Of a DNA stretch of 37,906 nt, positions 7,425 to 15,253 are shown piece after piece. The position numbers and the translations under genes are program-made. This stretch comes from Paucilactobacillus suebicus DSM 5007 = KCTC 3549 (GTDB taxonomy: Bacteria; Bacillota; Bacilli; Lactobacillales; Lactobacillaceae), in assembly GCF_001434475.1 (NCBI RefSeq), contig NZ_AZGF01000021.1, positions 1 to 37,906 on the forward strand, given 5' to 3'. How positions within the stretch are numbered: the stretch's first letter is position 1; the number at the start of each line of letters is the position of its first letter. Under the pieces are notes generated by a model that was given only the letters and a program-made list of their open reading frames with translations, did no database searches and was not told the origin of the DNA.

Positions 7425-8351
7425 TTAAAAGTCGTAGTCGTCATCGGTCATTTTTTCAGTGTCCGATTCATTGTTTGCAGCCGTTACCTGTTGCAAAAAT
7501 TGATTTTGATCAATCATCAGTTCTTTGAGTTGCGCCACTAGTGAAGACGGTTGAACTTCGTAGACAGCGTTAAAGCCAAGTGACATTAATGCATGATTGG
7601 CACCATAGGAGGCCAGATTGATGGCTTCGGTGGCATCGTCAAGGTTAGCTTCTAAGAAGTCTTTTTCAGTTTGCATGAGTTGATCAAACTGTGTATTAAT
7701 CCAATACTGCAGTTCGGTTTGATCACTTACAGTGAGTTCTTCAAATCTGAGGCGAAATTTGTAACCAATATAAGCACTAAAAAGAGCGCTACCGCGGAGA
7801 ATATTAGCCAACATTTGGTAAGTATTGACGAGAGCCTGTGTTTGAAGTATTGTCCAGTATTTACCAAACGAGAGCCCAGTTTCAGTCAGAATAAAAAGGG
7901 CTTTTTTCTGTAAGGCCATATCGCTAGTGCTCATTTGGGCTAGTTGGTCAATTTCAGCTTGCAGATTGGCATTATCATCTGCCCAAGTAAAACTTTCACC
8001 GCCGTTACCCGGAATCAGAGCCCGGAAAATGGTCGTACAGCTTTTGGCATGGACTGATTTCATAAAGGTAATGGTGTTTAATACGGATTCTTCTTGTTGA
8101 GTTCGCCGATCGTGGCGAATAGCAGGGGTGCCAACTTCTGATTGGTAGACGGCTAACATTGATGTACCTGCCAACATACGAGTAATGGCCTGTTGTTGAG
8201 TATCTGATAGCTGTTGCCAAGCCGTTTGATCATTCGTGATGGGAATCCGAATGTCCAACCAAAAGTTAGTGGTGAGTCGTTCCCACATGTATTTATCGAA
8301 ATTATCTTTAATATCATCCCAGTTAATTGCTTTGTAGTATAAGTAGTCCAT
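7425..8351 (-). CDS. NrdF paralogue lacking metal ligands and radical tyrosine (pseudo-R2)
   Basis: At 308 residues it aligns along its length with the neighbouring NrdF: shared INWDD, WLDIRIPITND, RRTQQEESVLN, SVHAKS and AYIGYKFRL. By that alignment most cofactor positions are changed: Asp to Ala67 (MLAVYQ), Glu to Lys98, Glu to Ser188 and His to Phe191 (LRGSALFSAY), and the radical Tyr to Cys105 (HAKSCTT). Only His101 and Glu157 remain. It therefore should not bind a normal dimetal centre or form the tyrosyl radical. The frame is intact, and the end DDDYDF keeps the acidic-aromatic R1-docking tail, which argues against a decaying pseudogene. Inference: a structural or regulatory partner of NrdF, as Rnr4 is for Rnr2 in yeast. 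It also differs from metal-free class Ie R2 proteins, which keep the tyrosine. Confidence 0.85.
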   Translation of the reverse strand: MDYLYYKAINWDDIKDNFDKYMWERLTTNFWLDIRIPITNDQTAWQQLSDTQQQAITRMLAGTSMLAVYQSEVGTPAIRHDRRTQQEESVLNTITFMKSVHAKSCTTIFRALIPGNGGESFTWADDNANLQAEIDQLAQMSTSDMALQKKALFILTETGLSFGKYWTILQTQALVNTYQMLANILRGSALFSAYIGYKFRLRFEELTVSDQTELQYWINTQFDQLMQTEKDFLEANLDDATEAINLASYGANHALMSLGFNAVYEVQPSSLVAQLKELMIDQNQFLQQVTAANNESDTEKMTDDDYDF

Positions 8352-8392
8352 CGTTATTTGTTCGTCTCCTTAATTAGGATTCATGGGTATAT

Positions 8393-8406
8393 GGGTCTTG
8401 TGACCC
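8393..8406 (-). other. Small hairpin between nrdE and nrdF2
   Basis: GGGTC-TTGT-GACCC forms a five-pair stem in the 106-bp gap between nrdE and nrdF2. It has no T-run, so it is more likely an RNA-processing or stability element than a terminator, if it is functional at all. Confidence 0.3.
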
Positions 8407-8457
8407 AATAACGTATGCCGGTGTGTTAAACGGACGGTAAGACCCCAAGTGAATTTC

Positions 8458-10626
8458 CTAGATCATGCATGATTCACATTCATTTGCCGTTTTAATTTCA
8501 TCGTCTTCTGTAAACGTTCGAATGTAATAAAGTGACTTAATGCCTTTTGTCCAGGCGTAATTCCGTAACCGGTTAAGGTCTCGGGTTGTCATCTTTAAAT
8601 TGTTATTGTCCTTCCACTCGTAAAGGTCAGGTTTCAAAACTGAACGCATAAATAGTGTCAGACTCATGCCTTGATCAATGTGCTTTTGAGCTACGGCATA
8701 GGTGTCAATAATTTTTCGTTGATCAATATCATATGCGGGTGTGTAGTAAGGCAAAGTTTCGTTAGACAGGTAAGGTGCTGGATAGAAGATTGAGCCTACC
8801 TTATTTTCCTGACGTTGTTCTACTAATTGTGTGATTGGATGAAGTGATGCACTTGTTTCATTGACGTACGAAATTGACCCGTTCGGTGCCACAGCGAGTC
8901 TATTACGATGATAAAGGCCGCCAGTAATCACAGCTTGCTTAAGTGCCTTCCAATCTGTAACAGATGGTAATTTAATATTTTTGAAGATTTTTGCAACTTT
9001 GGTACTCTTAAATTTAAAGTCTGCGTTCAAGTATTGATCGAAGTAACTGCCATCAGCGTACTTTGATTGGTCAAATTTAGCGAAGGTTTCGTGGCGTTCA
9101 CGGGCAATTCGATTGCTCGTAACGAGTGAATAGTAGTTTAAAGCTAGGAAGTAGGCATCAGTAAATTCAAGGGCCTCTGGTGAGCCATACTCAATTTGGT
9201 GGCGTGCAAGGGCAGTATGCAGACCCATAGCCCCTAATCCAATCGTGTGGTAAAGTTCGTTACCATGTTTAACAGTCGGTACTTCCTTAACGTCGGTTGT
9301 GTCAGTTACGAGGGTGAGCGCACGAACAGCAACCTCAACTGAGTGACCGAAGTCCGGCGAGTCAATCATATTCATGATATTAGTTGATCCGAGATTACAT
9401 GAAATATCGGTGCCAATTGTCTTGTACGATAGGTCATCATCAAGTTTTGACGGTTCTTGAGGCTGTAAGATCTCACTACAAAGGTTACTCATAATAATTT
9501 TGCCATCGACAGGGTTAGTTTGGTTGGCCGTATCAATGTTCAAGATGTAAGGATAACCAGATTCTTGTTGGAGTTGAGAAATCTTTTGTTCTAGTTTCCG
9601 CGCGTTAAAAACTGACTTCTTAATATTGGGGTTAGCGACCATGTTGTTATATTCTTTGGTGATATCGATGTAAGCAAATGGCGTACGATATTCACGTTCG
9701 ACATCATAGGGGCTAAAAAGATACATTGGTTCGTTAGTCTTGAGTAATTCATAATATTTATCAGGAACAATCAAACCGAGGGACAAGGTCTTCACCCGAA
9801 TTTTTTCGTCTGCATTTTCCTTTTTGGTATCCAGAAAATGTAAGATGTCAGGATGGAAGACGTTGAGATAAACCACTCCGGCGCCGTTCCGTTGCCCAAG
9901 TTGGTTACTGTAGCTAAATGAGTCTTCAAGTAACTTCATCACTGGTACAACGCCAGACGAGGCGTTGGAAATCTGCTTAATAGGATCACCTGAGGCGCGC
10001 AAGTTTGACAGGTTAACGCCGACGCCCCCACCGATTCGAGATAGTTGAAGGGCAGAATTAACGCCGCGTCCAATTGAGAGCATGGAGTCGGCCACATCGA
10101 TTAAAAAACATGATACCATTTCACCGCGCCGTTTTTTACCCGCGTTGAGAAACGTGGGGGTGGCAGGCTGATAACGTTGTGAAATCAATTCATCGGCAAC
10201 GTCATTGGCAAGTTGTTCATCACCATTAGCGAGATAGAGGGCATTGAAGACGACGCGATCGACAAAGTCTTCCAAAAATTGCTGGCCATCATTAGTTTTC
10301 ATGGCATATTGTGTGTAGAACTTGTAGGCACCGAGAAAGCTGCGAAAACGAAAGTGATGGTCTCTCATTTGGTCGAACAAGGACTGCACAAACTTGTGTG
10401 AGTATTGTTCCAGGATACTTGGATCGATATAATCTTCGTCAACCAAGTAATTTAACTTGGCATTTAACGAATCAAATTGCTTGGTCTTCGGTTTAACTGT
10501 CTCTTCGAAATAAGCCTTTAGGGCTTCTTGATCATAATGTAGCGGAATTTCTCCGTTGCTTGGGATATTTACGAGGTTATTTAAGTAAAAATAGGTATTT
10601 TCCATTTCTGGGGTGCTAGTTACCAT
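8458..10626 (-). CDS. nrdE: Class Ib ribonucleotide reductase alpha subunit NrdE
   Basis: NrdE reduces ribonucleoside diphosphates to deoxyribonucleotides using a thiyl radical and a redox cysteine pair. The 722 residues include PATPTFLNAGKKRRGEMVSC (first active-site Cys), the glycine-rich RIGGGVGVNLSNLRASGD, IIMSNLCSEILQP with the N-x-C-x-E catalytic motif, ISCNLGSTNIMN (second redox Cys) and the C-terminal shuttle cysteines ECESCMI. It starts 7 bp after nrdI stops, with GAAGGAG upstream of the ATG, so the two are co-transcribed. No nrdH glutaredoxin-like gene is in the operon, so the reductant must come from elsewhere in the cell. Confidence 0.95.
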   Translation of the reverse strand: MVTSTPEMENTYFYLNNLVNIPSNGEIPLHYDQEALKAYFEETVKPKTKQFDSLNAKLNYLVDEDYIDPSILEQYSHKFVQSLFDQMRDHHFRFRSFLGAYKFYTQYAMKTNDGQQFLEDFVDRVVFNALYLANGDEQLANDVADELISQRYQPATPTFLNAGKKRRGEMVSCFLIDVADSMLSIGRGVNSALQLSRIGGGVGVNLSNLRASGDPIKQISNASSGVVPVMKLLEDSFSYSNQLGQRNGAGVVYLNVFHPDILHFLDTKKENADEKIRVKTLSLGLIVPDKYYELLKTNEPMYLFSPYDVEREYRTPFAYIDITKEYNNMVANPNIKKSVFNARKLEQKISQLQQESGYPYILNIDTANQTNPVDGKIIMSNLCSEILQPQEPSKLDDDLSYKTIGTDISCNLGSTNIMNMIDSPDFGHSVEVAVRALTLVTDTTDVKEVPTVKHGNELYHTIGLGAMGLHTALARHQIEYGSPEALEFTDAYFLALNYYSLVTSNRIARERHETFAKFDQSKYADGSYFDQYLNADFKFKSTKVAKIFKNIKLPSVTDWKALKQAVITGGLYHRNRLAVAPNGSISYVNETSASLHPITQLVEQRQENKVGSIFYPAPYLSNETLPYYTPAYDIDQRKIIDTYAVAQKHIDQGMSLTLFMRSVLKPDLYEWKDNNNLKMTTRDLNRLRNYAWTKGIKSLYYIRTFTEDDEIKTANECESCMI

Positions 10627-10632
10627 TAGGGA

Positions 10633-11070
10633 TTACTCCTTCGTTGTTTGAAAACAAAATTGATTGCGATAGGTTAAGATGGCATCGGCAATGCGAGGAA
10701 TGTCGTGTGCAGTGCCACGTAGCTCAAAATCGGTAATGTAAGGAAAATCGAAGCGTTTAGCATATTGTTTAGCCGTGAGTGCAAACTGCTTATTAAAATT
10801 ACGATTACCGCTACCGATAATACCGTAGCAATGCTGGTAATTGCCTTCGTACGCGAGGTAATCTCCCAAAATAGTGGTTAATATTTCAGTATAACCGTTA
10901 TTAACCCCATTACCACCTTTAAGAAAGGCTGGTAGGAAGGTAACAAACGGCTGGTCAAGAGTGGTGAATTCAGGGTGTTCTTTAACATTAATTGAACTAA
11001 CCCGAACATGACGTTCTTTCTCAAAGTATGTTGTCAGTCTGCTAATAAAACATTTCGTGTTGCCACTCAA
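10633..11070 (-). CDS. nrdI: NrdI flavodoxin, start uncertain
   Basis: NrdI is a small FMN protein that delivers oxidant to assemble the manganese cofactor of NrdF. Visible features are the phosphate-binding SLSGNT, PFVTFLPAFLKGGNGVN, YGIIGSGNRNFNKQF and DFELRGTAHDIPRI. The TTG at 11070 falls inside the SLSGNT loop, so it would remove the first strand and cannot be the true start. The same frame continues upstream as INILYISLSGNT to an ATA at 11091-11089, and reaches a stop at 11109-11107 without ATG, GTG or TTG. An ATG preceded by AAGGA lies at 11110-11108 but is one base out of frame. A single-base indel, mutation or sequencing error, between 11091 and 11108 would reconcile them. Confidence 0.85.
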   Translation of the reverse strand: MSGNTKCFISRLTTYFEKERHVRVSSINVKEHPEFTTLDQPFVTFLPAFLKGGNGVNNGYTEILTTILGDYLAYEGNYQHCYGIIGSGNRNFNKQFALTAKQYAKRFDFPYITDFELRGTAHDIPRIADAILTYRNQFCFQTTKE

Positions 11071-11117
11071 ACTGATGTAGAGAATATTTATGGTTTCCGT
11101 AACTAATCATCGTCCTT

Positions 11118-11173
11118 TTTCTATATATAGTGGTTAGGCGATCATCATAGCACTATATGTAGTATCTGTGCAA
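11118..11173 (-). promoter_or_regulatory. nrd operon promoter with two NrdR boxes
   Basis: Two AT-rich 16-bp sites, TTTCTATATATAGTGG (11118-11133) and AGCACTATATGTAGTA (11149-11164), match the NrdR box style. Their centres are 31 bp apart, the spacing expected for NrdR. A promoter on the minus strand, TTGCAC (11173-11168) and TATGAT (11149-11144) with an 18-bp spacer, overlaps the distal box. NrdR is not encoded here, so a chromosomal NrdR would repress the plasmid operon when dATP is high. Confidence 0.8.
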
Positions 11174-11506
11174 ATTGGTGGACGATCTGATTGATCTACA
11201 AATTGTGTTGAATATAAAGATTCATGCGAGGTGGCTAAAATGGGCCCACCGTTGGTATTTTAAGCTGCACTAAGAGACGATAAACGGGACTTTTAATGAA
11301 TGGAAGCAAGCTCCCAGGACCCAGCTCACAGTTTGCACCAAAGGCCTTATTATCAATTGAGAAGAGCACACTGTACGGTTCATGATCAAAAAATATTTTG
11401 ATTATGTCTACTAGTTTTTACCTTTGTTTTAGTACAAAAAAACGTGCGTCCCCTAGAACTATTAGAAAGTTAATTTAAAATAGTCGAAGGATAATTAAAG
11501 GCATGC
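11174..11506. other. Intergenic region without recognizable gene
   Basis: I see no credible open frame, RNA gene or large repeat between the nrd promoter and the promoter of antitoxin RNA 2. The base composition is mixed and short stops occur in all frames. Confidence 0.4.
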
Positions 11507-11518
11507 TATAATGCGGGG

Positions 11519-11638
11519 AAGAAAAAGAAGCCCTGCGTGAACGGAGCTTCTCAGACAAGCCGCTTTAAAGGCGGTGGTCTAGATTACAAAATACATTGTC
11601 GCCTTGTAACCGACCAAAGTTACGCAGGGCGGGTTTTT
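11519..11638 (+). ncRNA. Antitoxin RNA of module 2
   Basis: TATAAT at 11507-11512, preceded by GGCATGC, matches the module 1 antitoxin promoter. The RNA contains a CCGC-tttaaa-GGCGG hairpin and ends at CTTGTAAC...GTTACGCAGGGC followed by TTTTT (11634-11638). The shared terminator-like hairpin and promoter identify it as the counterpart of 1461-1339. Confidence 0.6.
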
Positions 11639-11726
11639 ATTTGTGGTGCTTGTCGATATAGCTGAGGAGCGCGATTAAAAACGGGCCAAACAGCAATATC
11701 AACGAGCGTGTCTGGAAGGCGCTCAT
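11637..11726 (-). CDS. Holin-like toxin, module 2 (29 aa, probably degenerate)
   Basis: This reading frame is collinear with the module 1 toxin: MSAFQTRSLILLFGPFLIAL followed by LSYIDKHHK, against MSVFQTLSLMLLFAMFILAL and TYIDQRNK. The leader is conserved back to about GAGGCCATGTGAACATGG, including AGGAAGG, but upstream of 11780 the homology and the promoter are lost, and the 3' end of an HD-hydrolase pseudogene follows. Arg7 and Pro15 within the membrane helix should weaken insertion. The facing antitoxin RNA still has its promoter. Most likely a silenced duplicate of module 1 whose antitoxin might still cross-neutralize. Confidence 0.65.
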   Translation of the reverse strand: MSAFQTRSLILLFGPFLIALLSYIDKHHK

Positions 11727-11851
11727 TGGCTGTGAAACCTTCCTGAAGATTATTCCATGTTCACATGGCCTCACCTAGCAGGGGATCAGACTGTCCTTTA
11801 TTAAAAAGTGCAGCGACTTTTTCGAAATACGATTTATCTAATAGATGCTCA

Positions 11852-12474
11852 TTATGTTTCATCTTTTATACCTGTTTCCATTTGGAATTCAGATAAGAAA
11901 TCACGCATATACTTTGTTCGACGACTGGCTTCTTGCTTTCCCGTTCTGGTATTCATTGAACTTGCTAATTTCAGCAGCTTTTCATAAAAGTGATTGATGG
12001 TTGTACTTTTGTGATGGCGATAATCATCGTGTGTTTTGATTTTCTTCACTGATATTTTGGAATCATATATTTCCTGTCCAGCGTGCCCGCCGTAAGCAAA
12101 TGCACGTGCTATGCCGATTGCACCTAGTGCATCAAGTCTATCAGCGTCCTGAACACATTTACCTTCGTTAGAAAGCTGATAATGGTGTTCAATGTTGTCA
12201 GCATATGACATATGTTGGATAATATCTAAAATGTCTTCTCTAGCCGGAGTTGTAATATTCTCATGGCTAAGTATAATTCGTACTCCTCTCAGTCTATTCT
12301 TTTTATCTGCAGTGACTTTTTAGTCTATGGTGTCATGCAAATAGCTAGCTGCTTTCACAACATACAGACCAATATCAGTTTCATTTTTTTAAAATCTTCT
12401 ATATATTTTTTTTGAGCTAGCTTAGCCACTCTTTGGGCATGAAGAAAATCATGCCCAGTTGGATCAAAGGCCAT
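11852..12474 (-). pseudogene. HD-domain phosphohydrolase (YedJ-like), frameshift and stop
   Basis: The start at 12474 gives MAFDPTGHDFLHAQRVAKLA, typical of HD phosphohydrolases of about 210 residues. A one-base shift in an A-run near 12390 is needed to continue with VVKAASYLHDTID, which carries the His-Asp metal pair. The codon after DTID is TAA where relatives have an acidic residue. The frame then runs intact from RIILSHENITTPAREDILDI through the second motif DADRLDALGAIGIARAFAYG to the stop at 11852. The 119-residue open part begins at an internal Met (12211) and would lack the HD metal centre. Non-functional unless the defects are sequencing errors. Confidence 0.75.
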
Positions 12475-12639
12475 ATTTTCTTTAGAAAATGATTTTATAT
12501 ACTATATTTAATCTATTTCGTTTAGTATCCTTTACTATATATAATAAGGAGGCCTCTAATGCTAGTTTTTCTGTCAACATCATTCATACCATCCAATGAT
12601 AAGATGTGGTCACGAGTTGGCATAAATAAAAATCAACAA

Positions 12640-12772
12640 TTCCCGCCATTGGCAATAGATTTAGGATGACGTTCCCTTAATTTTGAATGGTGTCCATGGT
12701 CTTAGTTAAATTTTTCTTGTTTCTGCCCAATTGATTCAATTCAGTAACTATGACAACACCACCTTAACAAAT
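12640..12772 (-). pseudogene. Serine recombinase remnant
   Basis: The minus strand reads VVIVTELNQLGRNKKNLTKT followed by MDTIQNKGT, then after a shift LNLLPMAGI. This corresponds to the catalytic-domain block (IVxxLDRLGRNxxDLxxxM...NLP) of serine recombinases such as 4866-5495. Stops and a frameshift interrupt it. Confidence 0.6.
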
Positions 12773-12854
12773 CATAATTTGGATAATAGTATGTTCCATT
12801 TGAAAGCTAAGCCTTATAATTAGCATAGGGTTAATAGCTCTAATCAAAATACCC

Positions 12855-12894
12855 ACAAAAGGCCTGCTCAACTAACAATTGAGTAGGCCTTTTG
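12855..12894. terminator. Bidirectional terminator
   Basis: CAAAAGGCCTGCTCAA pairs with TTGAGTAGGCCTTTTG, with T-runs available on both strands. Confidence 0.7.
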
Positions 12895-13052
12895 TAGTAC
12901 AAATTAATCCTTATCACAACTAACCTCAATAGCACAACAGGTATAAATAATGCTTAAAATCCCTAAATAAATTTCTCTCACAACTGTTTAATAAAGCGGC
13001 AATCCCCGTCGTACGTGATTAATTAAACATTCAATTCTTAAAACACCTATTT

Positions 13053-13607
13053 TTAAATCGACTTAAACCTTCGCTGTTGCGTGCGTTTACTAATCCCCGT
13101 ATTTCGTTCAATCATCTTATAAGTCATGCCTTGTTTTCGCAACTCATAAGCAAATCTGATCTGTTCATCAGAATACGTTTTCGGTCGCCCTTCCCGAAAC
13201 AACGGATCATGTTGCTTGGCATACAATTTACCTTCTTGTGTGCGCGTGACAATCATATCGCGTTCAAACTGCGCAAAGGCGCTAAATATTGTAAAGACTA
13301 ATTGGCCAGTCGGCGTATTGTCAATTAAGCCCATATTCAAAATGTTGACTTTGACATTTTCTTTAAACAACTCTTGGATAATGGCTAAGGCCTCGCGCGT
13401 GTTCCGTGCAAACCGATCCAACTTAGTAACAATCAAAGTATCGCCTGTTTTTAGAACGCGCAACAGTTTTTGAAACTCCGGTCGTTCGGTAGTTGTGCCG
13501 GTAAACTTTTCCTGAAAGATTTTTTCTGCTCCTGCCAATTTTAGTAACTCAATTTGATTTGCTAATTTTTGATCAGTGGTACTGACCCGCGCATAGCCAT
13601 ATTTCAT
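13053..13607 (-). CDS. Serine recombinase (Pin/resolvase type), intact
   Basis: A 184-residue resolvase/invertase. The N-terminal [13 protein letters not shown] carries the nucleophilic serine. Then come [27 protein letters not shown] with catalytic arginines, the dimer helix [17 protein letters not shown], and a C-terminal helix-turn-helix ([19 protein letters not shown]). Length and motifs are complete. The ATG at 13607 is preceded by AAGGAGATAAAAAG. A two-armed palindrome just upstream probably binds the protein. On plasmids such enzymes resolve multimers, or belong to Tn3-like elements; no Tn3 transposase is present here. Confidence 0.9.
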   Translation of the reverse strand: MKYGYARVSTTDQKLANQIELLKLAGAEKIFQEKFTGTTTERPEFQKLLRVLKTGDTLIVTKLDRFARNTREALAIIQELFKENVKVNILNMGLIDNTPTGQLVFTIFSAFAQFERDMIVTRTQEGKLYAKQHDPLFREGRPKTYSDEQIRFAYELRKQGMTYKMIERNTGISKRTQQRRFKSI

Positions 13608-13627
13608 CTTTTTATCTCCTTACTTAT

Positions 13628-13643
13628 GTCATTAAGTAATGAC
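13628..13643. promoter_or_regulatory. Palindrome upstream of resolvase (candidate operator/res subsite)
   Basis: GTCATTA-AG-TAATGAC is a perfect 7-bp inverted repeat around a 2-bp centre, between the resolvase promoter region and its ribosome binding site. This is the geometry of a serine recombinase dimer site. Confidence 0.5.
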
Positions 13644-13902
13644 ACGGTTCTAACCCTTTAATTATACAGCATCAAAAAGCAGGCCACAACTGTTGAGTTT
13701 TGTCGCTTAAAGCATAGCACTAGGGAGGCTTAGATGCCTTTTTTGTTATCAAAAAGGGCCTAGTACTTTTGGAATGGAAATACTTTCCAACACCAAAAAT
13801 TCTAGACCCAAAAATACTGACAGTAAAATTAATCATTACGGTTTAAACCGCCGACAAATTAGCACTTTATTGCACAATTAAGGGACTTTTACCCAAAAAC
13901 GA

Positions 13903-13931
13903 TTGCAAACTGTAAACTTATTAGTTATAAT
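13903..13931 (+). promoter_or_regulatory. Promoter of alcohol dehydrogenase
   Basis: TTGCAA (13903-13908) and TATAAT (13926-13931) with a 17-bp spacer lie 58 bp before the likely start codon. Confidence 0.75.
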
Positions 13932-13989
13932 CGCTTTGTGAAATTGGTACTAATTGTTTTCAAAACTTCCGAAAGAAGGCATTTGTATA

Positions 13990-15162
13990 ATGGCTGAACG
14001 TAGTTATGACTTTCTGATGCCCAGCGTCAATTTCTTTGGCCCTGGTGTCATTAGTAAGATTGGTGATCGAGCAAAGATGTTAGGGATGAAAAAGCCCGTT
14101 ATCGTCACGGATAAGTTCCTTGAAGGTTTAAAGGACGGCGCCGTGGAACAGACTTTGGATTCTTTAAAGGCTGCTGGTGTGGACTACGTTGTTTACAACA
14201 ACGTTGAACCCAACCCTAAGATTCGTAACATCAAAGAAGTTAAGAAACTTTACGAAGAATCCGGTGCGGACTCCATCATCACTGTTGGTGGGGGTTCTGC
14301 TCACGATACTGGTAAAGGTGCCGGCATTATTTTGACTAATGGCGACGACATTACCAAGTTGGCTGGGATTGAAACACTCGACAAGGCTTTGCCACCATTA
14401 ATCGCCGTTAACACGACGGCCGGTACTGGTTCTGAATTAACCCGTCACGCGGTTATCACGAATGAAGAAACCCACTTGAAGTTCGTGGTTGTTTCATGGC
14501 GGAACATTCCGTTGGTTTCATTCAACGACCCAACTCTGATGCTCGATGTGCCTAAGGGCTTAACCGCAGCTACTGGGATGGATGCCTTCGTTCAAGCCGT
14601 TGAACCTTACGTTTCCGTTGACCACAACCCTATCACCGACTCACAATGTGTGGAAGCTATCAAGTTGATTGAAACTTCCCTTCGTGAAGCCGTTGCTAAC
14701 GGCCACAACTTGGACGCTCGGACTAAGATGGTCGAAGCTGAAATGTTAGCCGGGATGGCCTTCAACAACGCCAACTTGGGTTACGTTCATGCCATGGCTC
14801 ACCAACTCGGTGGTCAATACAACGCACCTCATGGTGTTTGCTGTGCCTTACTTCTACCTTACGTTGAAGAATATAACATCATTGCTTGCCCAGATCGTTT
14901 CGCCCAATTGGCTGAAATTATGGGTGAAAACACTGAAGGCCTATCAACGCGGGATGCTGCCGAATTAGCCATCAAGGCCATGAAGCAATTATCCGAAGAC
15001 GTTGGTATTCCTCACTCAATCAAAGAAATTGGTGCTAAGCCAGAAGACTTTGAATTGATGGCTGAAAATGCCTTGAAGGATGGGAATGCTTTCTCTAACC
15101 CTCGTAAGGGGACAAAGGAAGATATCATCAAGATTTTCCAAGCTGCCTACGACGCTGAATAA
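13990..15162 (+). CDS. Iron-containing alcohol dehydrogenase, 1,3-propanediol dehydrogenase-like
   Basis: Group III alcohol dehydrogenases reduce aldehydes with NADH; the closest match I recognise is the lactobacillar 1,3-propanediol dehydrogenase, which reduces 3-hydroxypropionaldehyde and recycles NAD. The best start is MAERSYDF at 13990; the upstream ATG at 13954 is longer but lacks a good ribosome binding site. The 390 residues include the nucleotide-binding GGGSAHDTGKG, the TTAGTGSE loop and the metal region GMDAFVQAVEPYVS, then YVHAMAHQLGG and NAPHGVC. The usual ligands are Asp-x-x-x-His and two later His; here the first His position is Gln (DAFVQ). The gene has its own promoter and terminator. 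Codon use is richer in GC than its neighbours, suggesting a highly expressed gene of separate origin. Confidence 0.85.
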   Translation: MAERSYDFLMPSVNFFGPGVISKIGDRAKMLGMKKPVIVTDKFLEGLKDGAVEQTLDSLKAAGVDYVVYNNVEPNPKIRNIKEVKKLYEESGADSIITVGGGSAHDTGKGAGIILTNGDDITKLAGIETLDKALPPLIAVNTTAGTGSELTRHAVITNEETHLKFVVVSWRNIPLVSFNDPTLMLDVPKGLTAATGMDAFVQAVEPYVSVDHNPITDSQCVEAIKLIETSLREAVANGHNLDARTKMVEAEMLAGMAFNNANLGYVHAMAHQLGGQYNAPHGVCCALLLPYVEEYNIIACPDRFAQLAEIMGENTEGLSTRDAAELAIKAMKQLSEDVGIPHSIKEIGAKPEDFELMAENALKDGNAFSNPRKGTKEDIIKIFQAAYDAE

Positions 15163-15179
15163 TTTAACGTAATATGATG

Positions 15180-15208
15180 AAAAGCCGCCGAATTTCGACG
15201 GCTTTTTT
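15180..15208 (+). terminator. Alcohol dehydrogenase terminator
   Basis: AAAGCCGCCG and CGACGGCTTT form a GC-rich stem followed by T6. Confidence 0.85.
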
Positions 15209-15253
15209 AGTGTTTGTGCGTATACCCTAGTGGCCTTTTTTGGCTTAGTGCTA

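Larger units (their letters stand above)
12475..13052. other. Intergenic region with resolvase remnant and terminator
   Basis: Besides the resolvase remnant (12640-12772, minus) and the terminator (12855-12894), I see only AT-rich sequence. A short plus-strand frame at 12559 follows AAGGAGG, but it lies antisense to the remnant and is not convincing. Confidence 0.45.
13608..13953. other. Divergent intergenic region between resolvase and alcohol dehydrogenase
   Basis: Contains the resolvase-side palindrome (13628-13643), a minus-strand TATAAT near 13665, a small AGGC/GCCT hairpin followed by T6 near 13726-13744, and the alcohol dehydrogenase promoter (13903-13931). No gene is seen. Confidence 0.5.

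Noticed and set aside
7425-8351. NrdF2 as a metal-free class Ie R2 protein
   Set aside because: Class Ie proteins retain the tyrosine that becomes the DOPA radical; here it is Cys, and the replaced ligands differ from the VPK and QSK patterns.
12559-12669. 36-codon plus-strand frame with AAGGAGG before ATG
   Set aside because: It runs antisense through a clear resolvase remnant and its product has no recognizable feature; the Shine-Dalgarno match may be chance.
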